Notes: a model not told the origin generated them from the sequence alone. 64,000 nt of DNA from Fibrobacterota bacterium (GCA_016715065.1 JADKBN010000031.1:124001-188000), one strand, 5' to 3'; counted from the first letter of the stretch, positions 16,215 to 26,167 are shown. Translations and numbers: made by a program.

Positions 16215-19200
16215 CTACCAGAGCGGGATGGTGCGGTGGATGCCGGTATTGCGCAGCTGGTTGACGATGCGCAGCTGGTTTCCATCCTTGAACCAGGCCA
16301 CGGCCCGCATCAGATAGACTCCTGATCCGACCGGCTTTCCCTTGTTGTCCATGCCGTCCCAGGCCAGCCACACCTCGAAGTCGCCGCGGCGGGTCCGGGT
16401 GATCTGGCCCTTGTCCACCCACTGGCGGAACATGGGCAGCTCCTGGTAGGCCACCGAGTTGCCGAGGTTGTCGTAGATGTACAGGATGACATTTTCCGGC
16501 ACCCGGTTGAGCCGCACCAGCATTCCCGAAAACCGCTCGTCTCCCGCCGGCGCCGGAGTGCCGTCGGGCGCGGTCCACGGATCGGAAGGGGATTTGCGGA
16601 CAAACGGCTGGATGGCGGGTTCGCCCGGAGGGACCACGATGCCGTCGGCGCGCACCATCGGGTGGGGCAGATCCACATCCATGGTGGCAGGAACTTCACC
16701 CCAATCCAACGGGGCCCAATGGGCGAAGCGTTCCGGGGCGTTCCCCTCGGCATCGGCAAGCGCGCCGGGCCACGAGAACCGGACCGAATCTCCGGGCCTC
16801 CCGATGAAGTTGGAATCCACCACCAACAGCGCCTGGCGTGCGTTCACCAGCATGGGCGCCGAGATCGGACGGATCACGGCGCCCACGCTGTCCACGGAAG
16901 GCTTCCCGACCGAGATCCATCCAGGCGACACGCTGGCGACGCGGACCGGCTCCGAGTACCAGGCCCGCACGGAGTCGGGGGTGGTGCCCGTATGGGAGAA
17001 CCGAAAGCGCGCCGTCACGATGACGGGATCGACGCGATCCTGGATGGCAAAGCGCGCGGCCGCGACCAGGGGCATGCGCGAGGATCGGAACGATCCCAGA
17101 TCCGTGCAGCCCGCGGTCGGACAGGAAGTGGCACCGAACGGGAACGGTTCCAGATCGAAGACCAGGACCGTATCGGACGACTCCGGCGAAAGCGAAGAGA
17201 TATCCAGGTTGCGCTCCCCGAGCGCTCCACTGGTATCCGGCCAGCGGAAGGTGAACAGATCCGCCACCTTTAGCGGCCTGTGCAGACGCAACACCACGCG
17301 ATCGGCGCGACCGTCCGCGTCGATGTCGGTGATGGTGGCCAATCGCGGCGGACGGTCCATGCCCACCACCTCCACCAGTCGCGACTCGATCCCCGGCACG
17401 TTGCCCAAGGAATCGCGCACCACGCCGGCCGCGGTGAACCGCACCGAATCGCCCGGTTGCACCTGGGAATCGGTGGAATCGGCCGGGAAGAGAAGGATCA
17501 GATCGCCGGTGGAGGTCTCCACCCGGGCTTGCTTGGGCAATACCGGCACGAGCGCTCCTGGCCCAACCATTCTGGACAAAATCCGACCTGTCGGGTTCAA
17601 TGAAGGCCAGACCCCTTCCGATGGCTTGACCCGCAGCGTGTCCCAGACCGGTCCACGCGAAAGGATGGCCGAAAGCGGGACGGGGGCGATTCTTTCCGCC
17701 ACCTTGACGGCCACAGGAGGCCAGCCGGGCCCGGCGATCCAGGAAGCCTGCAGCAGGCCCGGGGCGCGGGTGGTGAGCACGGGAGCGTCGCGGAAGATCC
17801 AGCTCAAGACCGATCCATCGGGAGAAAAGGCGACATCGGCCCCGGCCAGGTTCAAGAGATTGGCGGACGTTGGCCAAGGAAGATCGATCTGGGCTCCAGG
17901 CGCCCAGGCGCTTTTCAGATGTAGATCGGCGCGATCCAGCATGCCGTCGCCGTTGTCGTCGAAATACACCACCGAGTCCGGCGGGATGGCGGAAAAGCGC
18001 ACGGGGAGCGCCTGGAGGGTGCTTCCCAAAGAATCGTCGGCAAACAGGATCGAGCCATCGAGCACGGGTATGGCCGATTGCACCTCAAGCACGAACTTGC
18101 CCTGGTTGAGCCTGAGCGCGGTGACCACGGCGGGATTGCCGGGTGCGCGCAACTCGATGCCAGGAAGGGAGGCGGCCATTCCCACCACGGAATTGCACGG
18201 GACGCACAATTCGTCCCCGATGAAGGCTCCCACTCGAATCGTTACCTTCGCCCCGACCAAGGCACGGACGGGGAAGCTATCTACCGGGTTTCCGGCCGCA
18301 TCGAGAAATCGCAGACGGGCCCGGGGAGCGTGCACCGACGTGCGCGCCTTCACGCCCAGGTACGTTCCCGTGATCGAGTCCAATTCCGTGATGGCCACTC
18401 CCATCTGGAGGAGGGTGTCGCGCAGGGTTCCCGTGGCTCCCTGCAAAAACGTGAAGCTGCCCGTGTACATGCCGTCCGCGCCACGGGTCAGGGTGACCCG
18501 CAAGGTATCGCCCAGCCGGTGTCGGACTCCCATCACCAGGGTGGGGGTGGTGCGCTCCAGATCGATCACCGCCACTTGGATGCGCCCGGCGGGGCCGTCC
18601 ACATCCGGCGTCATGGCAAGCAAGGGGGTGACCGGGCGGTGCAAAGCCATGACGGCCGAGGCTGTGTCCCGTCGGTCGCGGGGCATGCGGTAGGTGGCGC
18701 GAACGGTGTCCCAGCCAGCCGTGGAGCGGATCACCAGGTCGCCGGGAATGGACTGGGCCAGCGCCAGCTCCTGCCAGGGAATGGTTCCCGTGAAGGTCCC
18801 GCGTGCAAGATCGTTGGCCGTGGCCGGCACCGGCAAGGAGATTCGCTCCGCGTCCAGGCTGGTGCGGGTGTACAGATCCATCGGAAGCGAGGTGGTCCGT
18901 TCCGGAATCGTTTGCAGGGTCACCACGATGTTGCGATCCACGCTGTCGGCCCAAGCCAAACCGGATTTATCGGGGCGAAGGGTAAGGGCCGTGGGAGGCC
19001 CGCAGCGGGTGGATAGGAGGGTATCCAGCGCACTCGGGGCAAGCGGAGCGGTTCCATCCGCCACCAGCACATTGAGGTTGGCCACCAAGGTGTTGGCCGC
19101 CTGCTTGACCGTGATGCGCACCGCATTGGCTCCGGGCTCCAAGGCCACGATCGAATCCAATGCCATCCGGTAGGAGTTCCCACTGGTCACGGCCTGGATG

Positions 19201-20276
19201 GACCGGGAGGACTGTCCGTTGGTTTGATTGACCACCTGGATGCTGTCGGGGACCGCCGGCTTGATCACCTGCCCCAAAATGGCCTGGATCACGTTGGTGA
19301 GGCTATCGGGCATGTTGGGTGGGATCTGGTAATAAGCTCCGCCTGTGCGTCTGGCGACATCGGCCAGTTCCGATCCCGCCACGTCGTCCACGCCCAGATA
19401 GATGGTGTAGATGGGCGCAATGGCGCTGGAATCGGTGGTCCAGGTGGATCCGCCCCAGGTGACGGTGGTGGTGGGTCGCAGCGCGTTGGTCCAGGTTCCC
19501 GCCATGGGACGTCCATCGGAGATCATGATGACAGCTTTGGAAGGATCGGCCGAAGGGGGAATCACGGTCGCGCCGGAGTGACCGCCGTAGAGCTGGATGC
19601 GGGCCCAGCTCATGGGCGCCTCGTAATTGGTTCCCGAGGACTTCTTCAAGGTCAGGGAATTGGTGAGCCCCAGGACGGCCGCAGGTGAGTTCAAAAGGGT
19701 CATGTCGGTGGTGGCTTGATCGATACCGCTGGCAAACCCTATGATGGATGCGTAGGAGCTGGGCGCCTTGGCGGCTTGGAACCGGATGGCGTTCTGTACG
19801 GTGGAAACTCGTACCTGGTAGGGATCCCCCGCGACGCTGCAAACCGTTTTGAGGTCGTCGTAGCTGGTTCCCGCCGACGGGATGGCCACGGTCAGGCCAT
19901 GGAATTGGATGGTGTCCGCATAGGTGATCACGGGAGTACGCACCGTGCGATTGCACTCGAACCAACCACTTGTGTCTTCCGCGCCCGGAAGGATCACAGT
20001 GGGGACCATCGAGGTGGACTGGTCGACCACATACACGATGTCCGTCGCCGGAGGAGAAGATCCAGGAATCCCGCAGATGTTCAATCCTTCGCTGGAAATC
20101 CGGGTGGTAGAGGCCGGAACGCGGATCGTGGCTCCGTCGAGCAACCCGATGGGCATGCACTTGTTGGTGGCGACCAGGTCGCATCTTTGGTCGGCCGCGT
20201 GGCCTGAGACGGCGGCCACAAGGATCATCGCGATCCTGGAGCCAGCAAACGACATCGAAGGGTGAGTCCGGAGCAT
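16215..20276 (-). CDS. Very large secreted von Willebrand A protein
   Basis: 1353 residues. Residues 1-28 are a signal peptide (SRIAMILVAAVSGHA). A VWA domain occupies about 78-340: TDIVYVVDQSTSM carries the metal-site D-x-S-x-S (Asp85), KAVIMISDGRP and YLGVDDVAGSELADVARRTG are the later strands. From 340 to 1250 come beta-rich Ig-like modules (many PDSVR, DTLRV, GDSVRFT strands) and a short dockerin-like line VVYFDDNGDGMLDRADLHLK near 780. The end (VWLAWDGMDNKGKPVGSGVYLMRAV) is FlgD/T9SS-tail like. Probably a cell-surface adhesin; ligand unknown. ATG 20276 has GAGG upstream; ATG 20255 is also possible. Confidence 0.75.
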   Translation of the reverse strand: MLRTHPSMSFAGSRIAMILVAAVSGHAADQRCDLVATNKCMPIGLLDGATIRVPASTTRISSEGLNICGIPGSSPPATDIVYVVDQSTSMVPTVILPGAEDTSGWFECNRTVRTPVITYADTIQFHGLTVAIPSAGTSYDDLKTVCSVAGDPYQVRVSTVQNAIRFQAAKAPSSYASIIGFASGIDQATTDMTLLNSPAAVLGLTNSLTLKKSSGTNYEAPMSWARIQLYGGHSGATVIPPSADPSKAVIMISDGRPMAGTWTNALRPTTTVTWGGSTWTTDSSAIAPIYTIYLGVDDVAGSELADVARRTGGAYYQIPPNMPDSLTNVIQAILGQVIKPAVPDSIQVVNQTNGQSSRSIQAVTSGNSYRMALDSIVALEPGANAVRITVKQAANTLVANLNVLVADGTAPLAPSALDTLLSTRCGPPTALTLRPDKSGLAWADSVDRNIVVTLQTIPERTTSLPMDLYTRTSLDAERISLPVPATANDLARGTFTGTIPWQELALAQSIPGDLVIRSTAGWDTVRATYRMPRDRRDTASAVMALHRPVTPLLAMTPDVDGPAGRIQVAVIDLERTTPTLVMGVRHRLGDTLRVTLTRGADGMYTGSFTFLQGATGTLRDTLLQMGVAITELDSITGTYLGVKARTSVHAPRARLRFLDAAGNPVDSFPVRALVGAKVTIRVGAFIGDELCVPCNSVVGMAASLPGIELRAPGNPAVVTALRLNQGKFVLEVQSAIPVLDGSILFADDSLGSTLQALPVRFSAIPPDSVVYFDDNGDGMLDRADLHLKSAWAPGAQIDLPWPTSANLLNLAGADVAFSPDGSVLSWIFRDAPVLTTRAPGLLQASWIAGPGWPPVAVKVAERIAPVPLSAILSRGPVWDTLRVKPSEGVWPSLNPTGRILSRMVGPGALVPVLPKQARVETSTGDLILLFPADSTDSQVQPGDSVRFTAAGVVRDSLGNVPGIESRLVEVVGMDRPPRLATITDIDADGRADRVVLRLHRPLKVADLFTFRWPDTSGALGERNLDISSLSPESSDTVLVFDLEPFPFGATSCPTAGCTDLGSFRSSRMPLVAAARFAIQDRVDPVIVTARFRFSHTGTTPDSVRAWYSEPVRVASVSPGWISVGKPSVDSVGAVIRPISAPMLVNARQALLVVDSNFIGRPGDSVRFSWPGALADAEGNAPERFAHWAPLDWGEVPATMDVDLPHPMVRADGIVVPPGEPAIQPFVRKSPSDPWTAPDGTPAPAGDERFSGMLVRLNRVPENVILYIYDNLGNSVAYQELPMFRQWVDKGQITRTRRGDFEVWLAWDGMDNKGKPVGSGVYLMRAVAWFKDGNQLRIVNQLRNTGIHRTIPLW

Positions 20277-20407
20277 GGAGGGTAAGATGTCCTCACCAGA
20301 GGCCGGTTAACATCTCGTTTCCTTTAGGAAGCGGTGACAAGTGTTGAAAGGTTGTCAACGCCTATGCAGGAACGCCTCCCAGAAGAGTTTCATATTCCGC
20401 TATCTGC

Positions 20408-21466
20408 TTAAGACAAATTTTCCAGGAACCCGGGCAATTTCGCTTCCGGAATCCACCTACCTCGGCTGCTTCCGGCAAGGGCTTGGGCCAGGGCTTCTTG
20501 TTCGGTCTGGCCGGGAGTGGGACACCACAGGCAACGTGGATCCAATCTCCCCATGACGTCCAAGTCCATCAGGGTGCTGTACCCTCCGCGCGACAAAATC
20601 CGACGCGCCCCGCCCAGCGCGGCCACCAGGGCGGGGGTGGGAAGATGCGATGCCTCCACCCAGGAGTCGGAGGGGCTCGGAGGGGCCTCCGGCAATGGTA
20701 GATCGGGTCTGCCGCGCACCAGAAGCCTCCGCCCGAGCTTGCTGGCCAAAGCCTTCCGAGCGATGTTTTCCAGATGGGTTCGCCCCGGTTCAGGTCCGCT
20801 CACCAGCACCACCATGTCCCAGGGACCAGCCCAGCGAGGGTCCGCCACCACACCGGCCATCCTCGAAATCGGCCCGAGGTAGCGGATGGGCGGGAAAGCC
20901 TGGGGAGAGACAGGATGCCCCAGTCGGCCGGAAAGTCCGTCCGTGCCTGGGTGGTCGGGAACCCAGATCTCGTCGAATCCCCCGACCATGCGAGCCATCG
21001 CCCGCTCCCCCATCCCCTCGAACACTCCCAGTCCGCGCGGCGCCGCCAAGCGCAATTGATGGGTGAGCAGGACCGATTTCACCCCCGTCATCCGACACCC
21101 GTAGCGATTGTCGGACACGACCAGATCGAACCCTTCCCCTCGCCAGGATTCCACCAAGGTGCGTTCCTGGCGTATGGCGCGCCACAATCGCGGAAGCGAG
21201 GCCACCAGGCCGGGCACCAGCCATGGGCCTTTGGCGTAGCGAATCGCGTAATCGGGAAGCTCCCGCAGCGGCAGGTCTGGGAATTCGGCCCGCCACCAAT
21301 CGGCCGAGCGGCCATTGGACGCCAGCACCACGGAAGCTCCGCCGGAAACCAGCGATCTGACCACCACGCTGGTGCGCGCCACATGGCCCAGCCCCCAATC
21401 CAGGGCACAAACCAAGGCATGCCCCGGTGGGCGATCCAATGGCAAGCTCGTGACCTCCCGATCCAT
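20408..21466 (-). CDS. MurG-like glycosyltransferase
   Basis: 352 residues. VCALDWGLGHVARTSVVVRSL is the glycine-rich start of GT-B enzymes related to UDP-GlcNAc transferases. VVLVSGPEPGRTHLENIA opens the second Rossmann half, and ARRILSRGGYSTLMDLDVMG, then PTPGQTEQEALAQALA, is the family-28-type donor site. Donor and acceptor are unknown. It is cytoplasmic and faces inward. Its start is 118 bases from the divergent SGNH/MBOAT pair, so the three may serve one surface glycan. Confidence 0.75.
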   Translation of the reverse strand: MDREVTSLPLDRPPGHALVCALDWGLGHVARTSVVVRSLVSGGASVVLASNGRSADWWRAEFPDLPLRELPDYAIRYAKGPWLVPGLVASLPRLWRAIRQERTLVESWRGEGFDLVVSDNRYGCRMTGVKSVLLTHQLRLAAPRGLGVFEGMGERAMARMVGGFDEIWVPDHPGTDGLSGRLGHPVSPQAFPPIRYLGPISRMAGVVADPRWAGPWDMVVLVSGPEPGRTHLENIARKALASKLGRRLLVRGRPDLPLPEAPPSPSDSWVEASHLPTPALVAALGGARRILSRGGYSTLMDLDVMGRLDPRCLWCPTPGQTEQEALAQALAGSSRGRWIPEAKLPGFLENLS

Positions 21467-21584
21467 GCATGGCCAACGTACATCGCCACCAGCCCCGCCG
21501 AGCCCCCGATGCGGTTATCTTTGCGCGCCCATTTCGATCCCATCGCCAACCGCGGGATCCGTCCTCTCCGATCCGAACCGATCC

Positions 21585-22454
21585 ATGCAAACCACCTTGG
21601 CCAAGGTCCTGGCCCTTTCCATTTCGCTCTCGGGAATCTTCCTCCTGGAATCCTGGATAGGCTCCCGCTACCCGGCATTCCCCTTGCGCACCCCGCAATG
21701 CCTGGACGGAATCTGGCACCACGGGGCACCGGTGGATTCCACCCAACCGGACACCGCCGTCGTCGCCACGCCGGACACAGCCGAAGTCCTGGTCCCGGAT
21801 TCCACTTTGGCCGGCCCCGCCGACAGCACAGGCCATTTCATCCTGCTTACGGGCGACTCCATGATCGAGGAGCTCCAGAGGTTCTTGCAACCCGTCGCCC
21901 GCCGCAACGGACATCGCATGTCCACGGCCATCTGGTACGGCTCCAATTGCCAGACCTGGGCCACCTCCGGCCGCTTGCGCGAACTGCTCGCCCAATACCG
22001 CCCGAGCGCGGTGGTGTTCTCTTCCGGAGCCAACGAACTGCTGTTCAACGATCCCCCCAAGCGCAAGGTGTTCGTCGATTCGATCCGCGCCGTGTTCGAA
22101 CAGGCGGGCGTTCCGTGGGTGTGGATCGGGCCACCCATGTGGAAAAAGGGCTTCGGCATCGACGACACCATCCGTAGCGTGGTGGGAGATCCGCGCTATT
22201 TCGGAATCGGAATGCACCGGCTGGCCCGCAAGAAGGACGGCGCACATCCCACCCGCGACGCCGCGGGCATCTGGGCCGACAGCCTTTGCCGCTGGATCCG
22301 CACCCAACCCAACCTGTTTGGGCGCCACGTGGCCTGGGACACGCTCCAGCGCGACTCTTTGGGACAGATATTGTCTCCAGAGCGACCGGACCGTTCGCGG
22401 TGGTCGCATTTCGCCGAGACCCGGATCCTGCCCAAGACGGGGCCCCTCGAATGA
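21585..22454 (+). CDS. SGNH-type (AlgJ/AlgX-like) periplasmic O-acetylation protein
   Basis: 289 residues. Residues 1-24 form an N-terminal membrane anchor or signal (MQTTLAKVLALSISLSGIFL). A Pro/Asp/Thr-rich linker follows to residue 75. The SGNH-like domain shows LLTGDSMIEELQ with the GDS nucleophile Ser, VVFSSGANELLF, WVWIGPPMW and a C-terminal D-G-A-H-P-T with the catalytic Asp/His. Its stop overlaps the MBOAT start (ATGA), the pairing known from alginate and cellulose acetylation, where the MBOAT hands acetyl groups to a periplasmic SGNH protein. Confidence 0.8.
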   Translation: MQTTLAKVLALSISLSGIFLLESWIGSRYPAFPLRTPQCLDGIWHHGAPVDSTQPDTAVVATPDTAEVLVPDSTLAGPADSTGHFILLTGDSMIEELQRFLQPVARRNGHRMSTAIWYGSNCQTWATSGRLRELLAQYRPSAVVFSSGANELLFNDPPKRKVFVDSIRAVFEQAGVPWVWIGPPMWKKGFGIDDTIRSVVGDPRYFGIGMHRLARKKDGAHPTRDAAGIWADSLCRWIRTQPNLFGRHVAWDTLQRDSLGQILSPERPDRSRWSHFAETRILPKTGPLE

Positions 22455-23983
22455 CCCTTTCCGAAGGACTCCGGTCGCTTTTCGAGTTCGATCCTACCGC
22501 TCCGTTGTTGTTCACCAGCGGGATCTTCCTGCCCGTGTCCACGCTGTTGTTGGCCGTGCACATGGCCCTCAAGCGCCAGGGCACGGCGCGGTTGGCCTGG
22601 ATCTGCCTTTTCAGCGGATGGTTCTACTGGAAATCCAGCGGCCCCTACCTTGCCGTGCTGCTGTTGTCGGTCCTGGCCAACCACGCGATCGGTCATTTTT
22701 TGGCAACAAAACCGCGTTTCGCCAAAACCATCCTCGCCGGCGGGATCGCTCTGAACCTGGCGCCGTTGGCGTTTTTCAAATACGCCGACTTCGCGATCCA
22801 AAACGTCAATTCCTGGTTTTCAGCGGGATGGTCGCCGCTGGAGCTGTTCCTGCCGGTGGGGGTGTCGTTCTTCACCTTCCAAGGCATCAGCTACCTCGCC
22901 GACATCCATTCCGGCAAGGCGGCCCCGGCCGGCAACCTCCTGGATTTCGCCTTCTACCAGACCTTCTTCCCGCACCTGGTGGCCGGGCCCATCGTGCGCG
23001 CGGCGAGCTTCCTTCCCCAGATCGCCCAGCCCTACGCATTCACGAGCCTGGCGGAAGCCGACGACGACGACGCGCATAAATTGTCCGGCAACCTGCGCCG
23101 CATCAGCATCGACGCGGGGCTCTGGCTGATCCTCAAGGGTCTGGCCAAAAAGACGATCCTCGCCGACGGCCTGGCCCAGTACGCGGATCTGGTGTTCGGG
23201 AACGCCTCCGGCTACGGCGGATTCGAGGCGCTGGTGGCGGGATGGTGCTACGCCCTGCAGATCTACGGGGACTTTTCCGGCTACACCGACATGGCCATCG
23301 GGATCTCGCTTTTGTTGGGCTACCGCCTGGGCGACAATTTCCGGTCGCCCTACGTCTCCCTTTCCATCACCGATTTCTGGCGACGTTGGCACATCAGCCT
23401 TTCCGCCTGGCTTCGCGACTACGTGTACATCCCGCTGGGCGGAAACCGCAAGGGTCCGGCGCTGCAAGCCACGTTTCTGATGATCACCATGCTCGTGGGC
23501 GGCCTCTGGCACGGCGCTTCCTGGAAGTTCGTGCTGTGGGGCGGTGCGCACGGACTCCTGTTGGCCTTGCACAAGGCCTGGCTTGCCACGCGATCGCGCC
23601 ACCCCGTGGGCCGCTGGATGGCCCAAGGCGGAACAGCCTCGCGGTTCCTGGCGTGGCTGTTCACATTCCATGTGGTGGCGGCGCTGTGGATTCTGTTTCG
23701 GGCCGAATCGGCCGCCGACGCATGGAGCCTGCTGACAGGAATCGTGACCGGCTGGGAGTGGAAGACGATTGTGCCGTTCTTCCACGACCGGGCGCTGATC
23801 GCTTCGCTTCTGGTGGTGGGATTGGCCACACACCTCTGGCCCGCCGCCTCCAAGGAGAAGGTGCGCGCGCTGTTTTCCCGCATGCCGCTGGAACTGAAGG
23901 TGGTCGCCTTCGCGGTGGTGGTGCAGGTGGCGATGGAGGTGGGATCCATCGGCGTGCAACCGTTTATTTATTTCCAATTCTGA
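22451..23983 (+). CDS. MBOAT-family O-acyltransferase
   Basis: 510 residues with about eleven membrane helices. LFLPVGVSFFTFQGISYLAD, FFPHLVAGPIVR, LQIYGDFSGYTDMAIGIS, FWRRWHISLSAWLRDYVYIPLGGNRKG and GGLWHGASWKFVLWGGAHG (catalytic His) are the AlgI/DltB signature. It moves acetyl groups from cytoplasmic acetyl-CoA to the periplasm. ATG 22451 overlaps the SGNH gene stop, so the two are translated together. The acceptor polysaccharide is unknown. Confidence 0.92.
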   Translation: MTLSEGLRSLFEFDPTAPLLFTSGIFLPVSTLLLAVHMALKRQGTARLAWICLFSGWFYWKSSGPYLAVLLLSVLANHAIGHFLATKPRFAKTILAGGIALNLAPLAFFKYADFAIQNVNSWFSAGWSPLELFLPVGVSFFTFQGISYLADIHSGKAAPAGNLLDFAFYQTFFPHLVAGPIVRAASFLPQIAQPYAFTSLAEADDDDAHKLSGNLRRISIDAGLWLILKGLAKKTILADGLAQYADLVFGNASGYGGFEALVAGWCYALQIYGDFSGYTDMAIGISLLLGYRLGDNFRSPYVSLSITDFWRRWHISLSAWLRDYVYIPLGGNRKGPALQATFLMITMLVGGLWHGASWKFVLWGGAHGLLLALHKAWLATRSRHPVGRWMAQGGTASRFLAWLFTFHVVAALWILFRAESAADAWSLLTGIVTGWEWKTIVPFFHDRALIASLLVVGLATHLWPAASKEKVRALFSRMPLELKVVAFAVVVQVAMEVGSIGVQPFIYFQF

Positions 23984-24023
23984 GGCTTTTCCCTTCTTTG
24001 GAGCCTTCCTTGTGGTGGGGTCC

Positions 24024-24069
24024 TCCTTATTGGTGGGGTCGTATGGCCATACGACCCCACCAATAAGGA
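24024..24069. repeat. 46-bp perfect palindrome
   Basis: Two 23-bp arms (TCCTTATTGGTGGGGTCGTA... and its inverse) meet at TGGCCA without loop or mismatch, and weaker pairing continues outward to about 24015/24078. It lies 40 bases after the MBOAT stop. Same architecture as the palindrome at 6833, different sequence. Possible terminator or mobile palindromic unit. Confidence 0.85.
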
Positions 24070-24245
24070 TGGCCCCACAGAGGAAAGAGCCCCTACTTTG
24101 AATGAAAGACCCCTTGGAACCCCTGCCTCTGCTACCTGAGAAATCTTACCGGTAACTATTACGGAGGTGTGACGATTGAGGTGCGGTTGGTGCCCGTACA
24201 TTGAGTTGAGAGGGTTTCTCAAATCAATCTACAGGAGATCGTGCG

Positions 24246-25247
24246 ATGGACACTGCGGTTCTTTTCCCGTTTGCTCAGTATTGGTGGGTGTACGCCGTCT
24301 TCACGGCGGGCATCTTGGGGCTTTTGCTGTTGGACCTGGGGGTGTTCCACCGCAAATCCCACGCGGTGAGCATGAAGGAATCCCTGGCTTGGAGCGCAAT
24401 CTGGATCTCGTTGGGACTGGTCTTCGGGTTGGTGCTGTGGCAGTGGTCGGGTGCCCAGCTAGCTGCACGAGGCATCGCCGACGCCGCCGCCCACGCCGAT
24501 CGAATCGGACTGGAGTACTTCAGCGGATTCGTGGTGGAAAAGGCCCTGGCTGTGGACAACCTCTTCGTGATCGCCATGATCTTCGCGTACTTCCAGGTGC
24601 CGGCCGCCTATCAGCACCGCGTGCTGTTTTTCGGCATCCTGGGAGCCCTGGTGTTTCGCGCCCTGTTCATCGCCGCAGGCGCGGCGCTGATGCAGTACCA
24701 CTGGGTGATCATCGTGGCCGGCTTGTTCCTGATCTTCACCGGCGTGAAGATGCTGTTCGTGGGCGATTCCAAGGTGGATCCCGACAAGAATCCCCTGATC
24801 CGCCTCCTGCGCAAGCTCCTGCCCGTCACGCCCGAGTTCCGGGGCGAGAAGTTCTTCGTCCGTGATGGAGGTCGCTTGTGGGCCACGCCGATGCTGGTGT
24901 GTCTGGTCTTCATCGAGGTGTCGGATATCGTCTTCGCGATCGATTCCGTGCCGGCCATCTTCGCCCTGACCAAGGAACCCCTGGTGGTGTTCACGTCCAA
25001 CATCTTCGCGATCCTGGGCCTACGCTCGCTCTACTTCCTGCTGGCCGGCGTGATGGACAAATTCCATCTGCTGAAGGTGGGCCTGGCGTTCATCCTGGTG
25101 TTCGTGGGCCTCAAGATGGTCTGGCTCGACCAAGCCTTCGGCGGCAAGTTCCCCATCGGATGGTCGCTAGGGATCATCGGCGGCATGCTCGCGCTGTCCA
25201 TGGTCGCCTCGCTGGTCATTCCTTCTAGGCCCAAGCCTGTGGAGTAG
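24246..25247 (+). CDS. TerC/Alx-family integral membrane protein
   Basis: 333 residues, about nine membrane helices. LLLDLGVFHRKSHAVSMKES, EYFSGFVVEKALAVDNLFVI and CLVFIEVSDIVFAIDSVPAI are the two TerC repeats, with the conserved acidic residues E, D in EKALAVDN and EVSD...D. Alx/TerC proteins export manganese or protect exoenzymes during metal loading. AGGAG lies 8 bases before ATG 24246. Such genes often follow a Mn-sensing yybP-ykoY leader; in the 176-base leader here I could not find its conserved core. Confidence 0.92.
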   Translation: MDTAVLFPFAQYWWVYAVFTAGILGLLLLDLGVFHRKSHAVSMKESLAWSAIWISLGLVFGLVLWQWSGAQLAARGIADAAAHADRIGLEYFSGFVVEKALAVDNLFVIAMIFAYFQVPAAYQHRVLFFGILGALVFRALFIAAGAALMQYHWVIIVAGLFLIFTGVKMLFVGDSKVDPDKNPLIRLLRKLLPVTPEFRGEKFFVRDGGRLWATPMLVCLVFIEVSDIVFAIDSVPAIFALTKEPLVVFTSNIFAILGLRSLYFLLAGVMDKFHLLKVGLAFILVFVGLKMVWLDQAFGGKFPIGWSLGIIGGMLALSMVASLVIPSRPKPVE

Positions 25248-25312
25248 ACTCCGCCAGCCTCTTGGCTTTTTGGGAGATCGCACCGCAAACGGGATATGTT
25301 AATTCTCCAGCC

Positions 25313-26167
25313 ATGGCTTCTCTTCGCTCCTGCCGCTTTCATCAATCCGCTCTGGCCCTCATCCTCGCAGGGCCGAGCTTTTGCCAAAGCTCACCGTATC
25401 CCGGTGCTTTCGACAACCTGGGAACCAACTTGGCGGAAAGCTTCACGGGACAGAATCTGGCGCTCCACGCCGGAGCCGTCGCCAGCACCTACGGGATCGT
25501 GCAGGCCGGCTGGGACTACGACGTCCACCACTACTTCCGCGAAAATCCATCCGTGGGCACGCTCGGCTCGCCTTCCGCGGCGATCGGCGCCTTGGCGCCG
25601 ATCCTGACGGCCGGGTCGCTTTGGGCCTACGGCAAGAGCAAGGACCAACCGGAAGTGGTGGTGGCCGGAAGCGCGGTGGCCCAGGCCGTGGGAATCACGT
25701 TCACCTACCATGAATTGCTCAAGGCCTTCACCGGCCGCCCCGCCCCGCAAGGGGTGCCGGAGTCCGAGATGGAAGACCACAGCCGAACCTTCCGCTTCGG
25801 ATTTCTGCGCGGCGGCTTGTTCTGGGGCTGGCCCTCGGGCCACCTTTCCACAAACACCGCCGCGGTCGTGTCGCTCAGCGCTTTCTATTCCGACAGCAAG
25901 CCAATTTCTGTCGCAAAGTACGCATGGGTGGGATACATGTTCTACGGCGTAGTCTCGCACAACGGCGGATCCATGCACTGGCTTTCCGACGCCGTGGCAG
26001 GAACCCTCATGGGGTATGCCATCGGGCGAACGGTGGGGGATGGCTTTCGCGAGCGGATGAATCCCATCTCGTCACCCACTCCCCCAAGCCTTTCCGACCG
26101 AATCCATTTCCATCCGGTGGCCATCGCCGATGCGCCTGGACTTGGGATGAGCGTCGAACTGTTCTGA
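25313..26167 (+). CDS. PAP2-family phosphatase, exported
   Basis: 284 residues with an N-terminal signal (SALALILAGPSFCQS). The three PAP2 motifs are present: K-AFTGRP, the central WPSGHLST and the last S-MHWLSDAVAG. Such enzymes dephosphorylate lipid phosphates such as undecaprenyl pyrophosphate or phosphatidic acid on the outer face of the membrane. ATG 25313 is chosen to put the signal at the start; a 17-codon extension is possible. Stands alone between terC and a REP-like repeat. Confidence 0.85.
   Translation: MASLRSCRFHQSALALILAGPSFCQSSPYPGAFDNLGTNLAESFTGQNLALHAGAVASTYGIVQAGWDYDVHHYFRENPSVGTLGSPSAAIGALAPILTAGSLWAYGKSKDQPEVVVAGSAVAQAVGITFTYHELLKAFTGRPAPQGVPESEMEDHSRTFRFGFLRGGLFWGWPSGHLSTNTAAVVSLSAFYSDSKPISVAKYAWVGYMFYGVVSHNGGSMHWLSDAVAGTLMGYAIGRTVGDGFRERMNPISSPTPPSLSDRIHFHPVAIADAPGLGMSVELF

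Noticed and set aside
16477..18693. Rightward 738-aa open frame
   Set aside because: Antisense to the VWA gene; Ser/Arg/Pro-rich shadow translation.
24070..24245. yybP-ykoY manganese riboswitch before terC
   Set aside because: Expected from gene context, but the conserved core (GGGGAGUAG... and the distal GAGACC-like part) could not be found on the plus strand.
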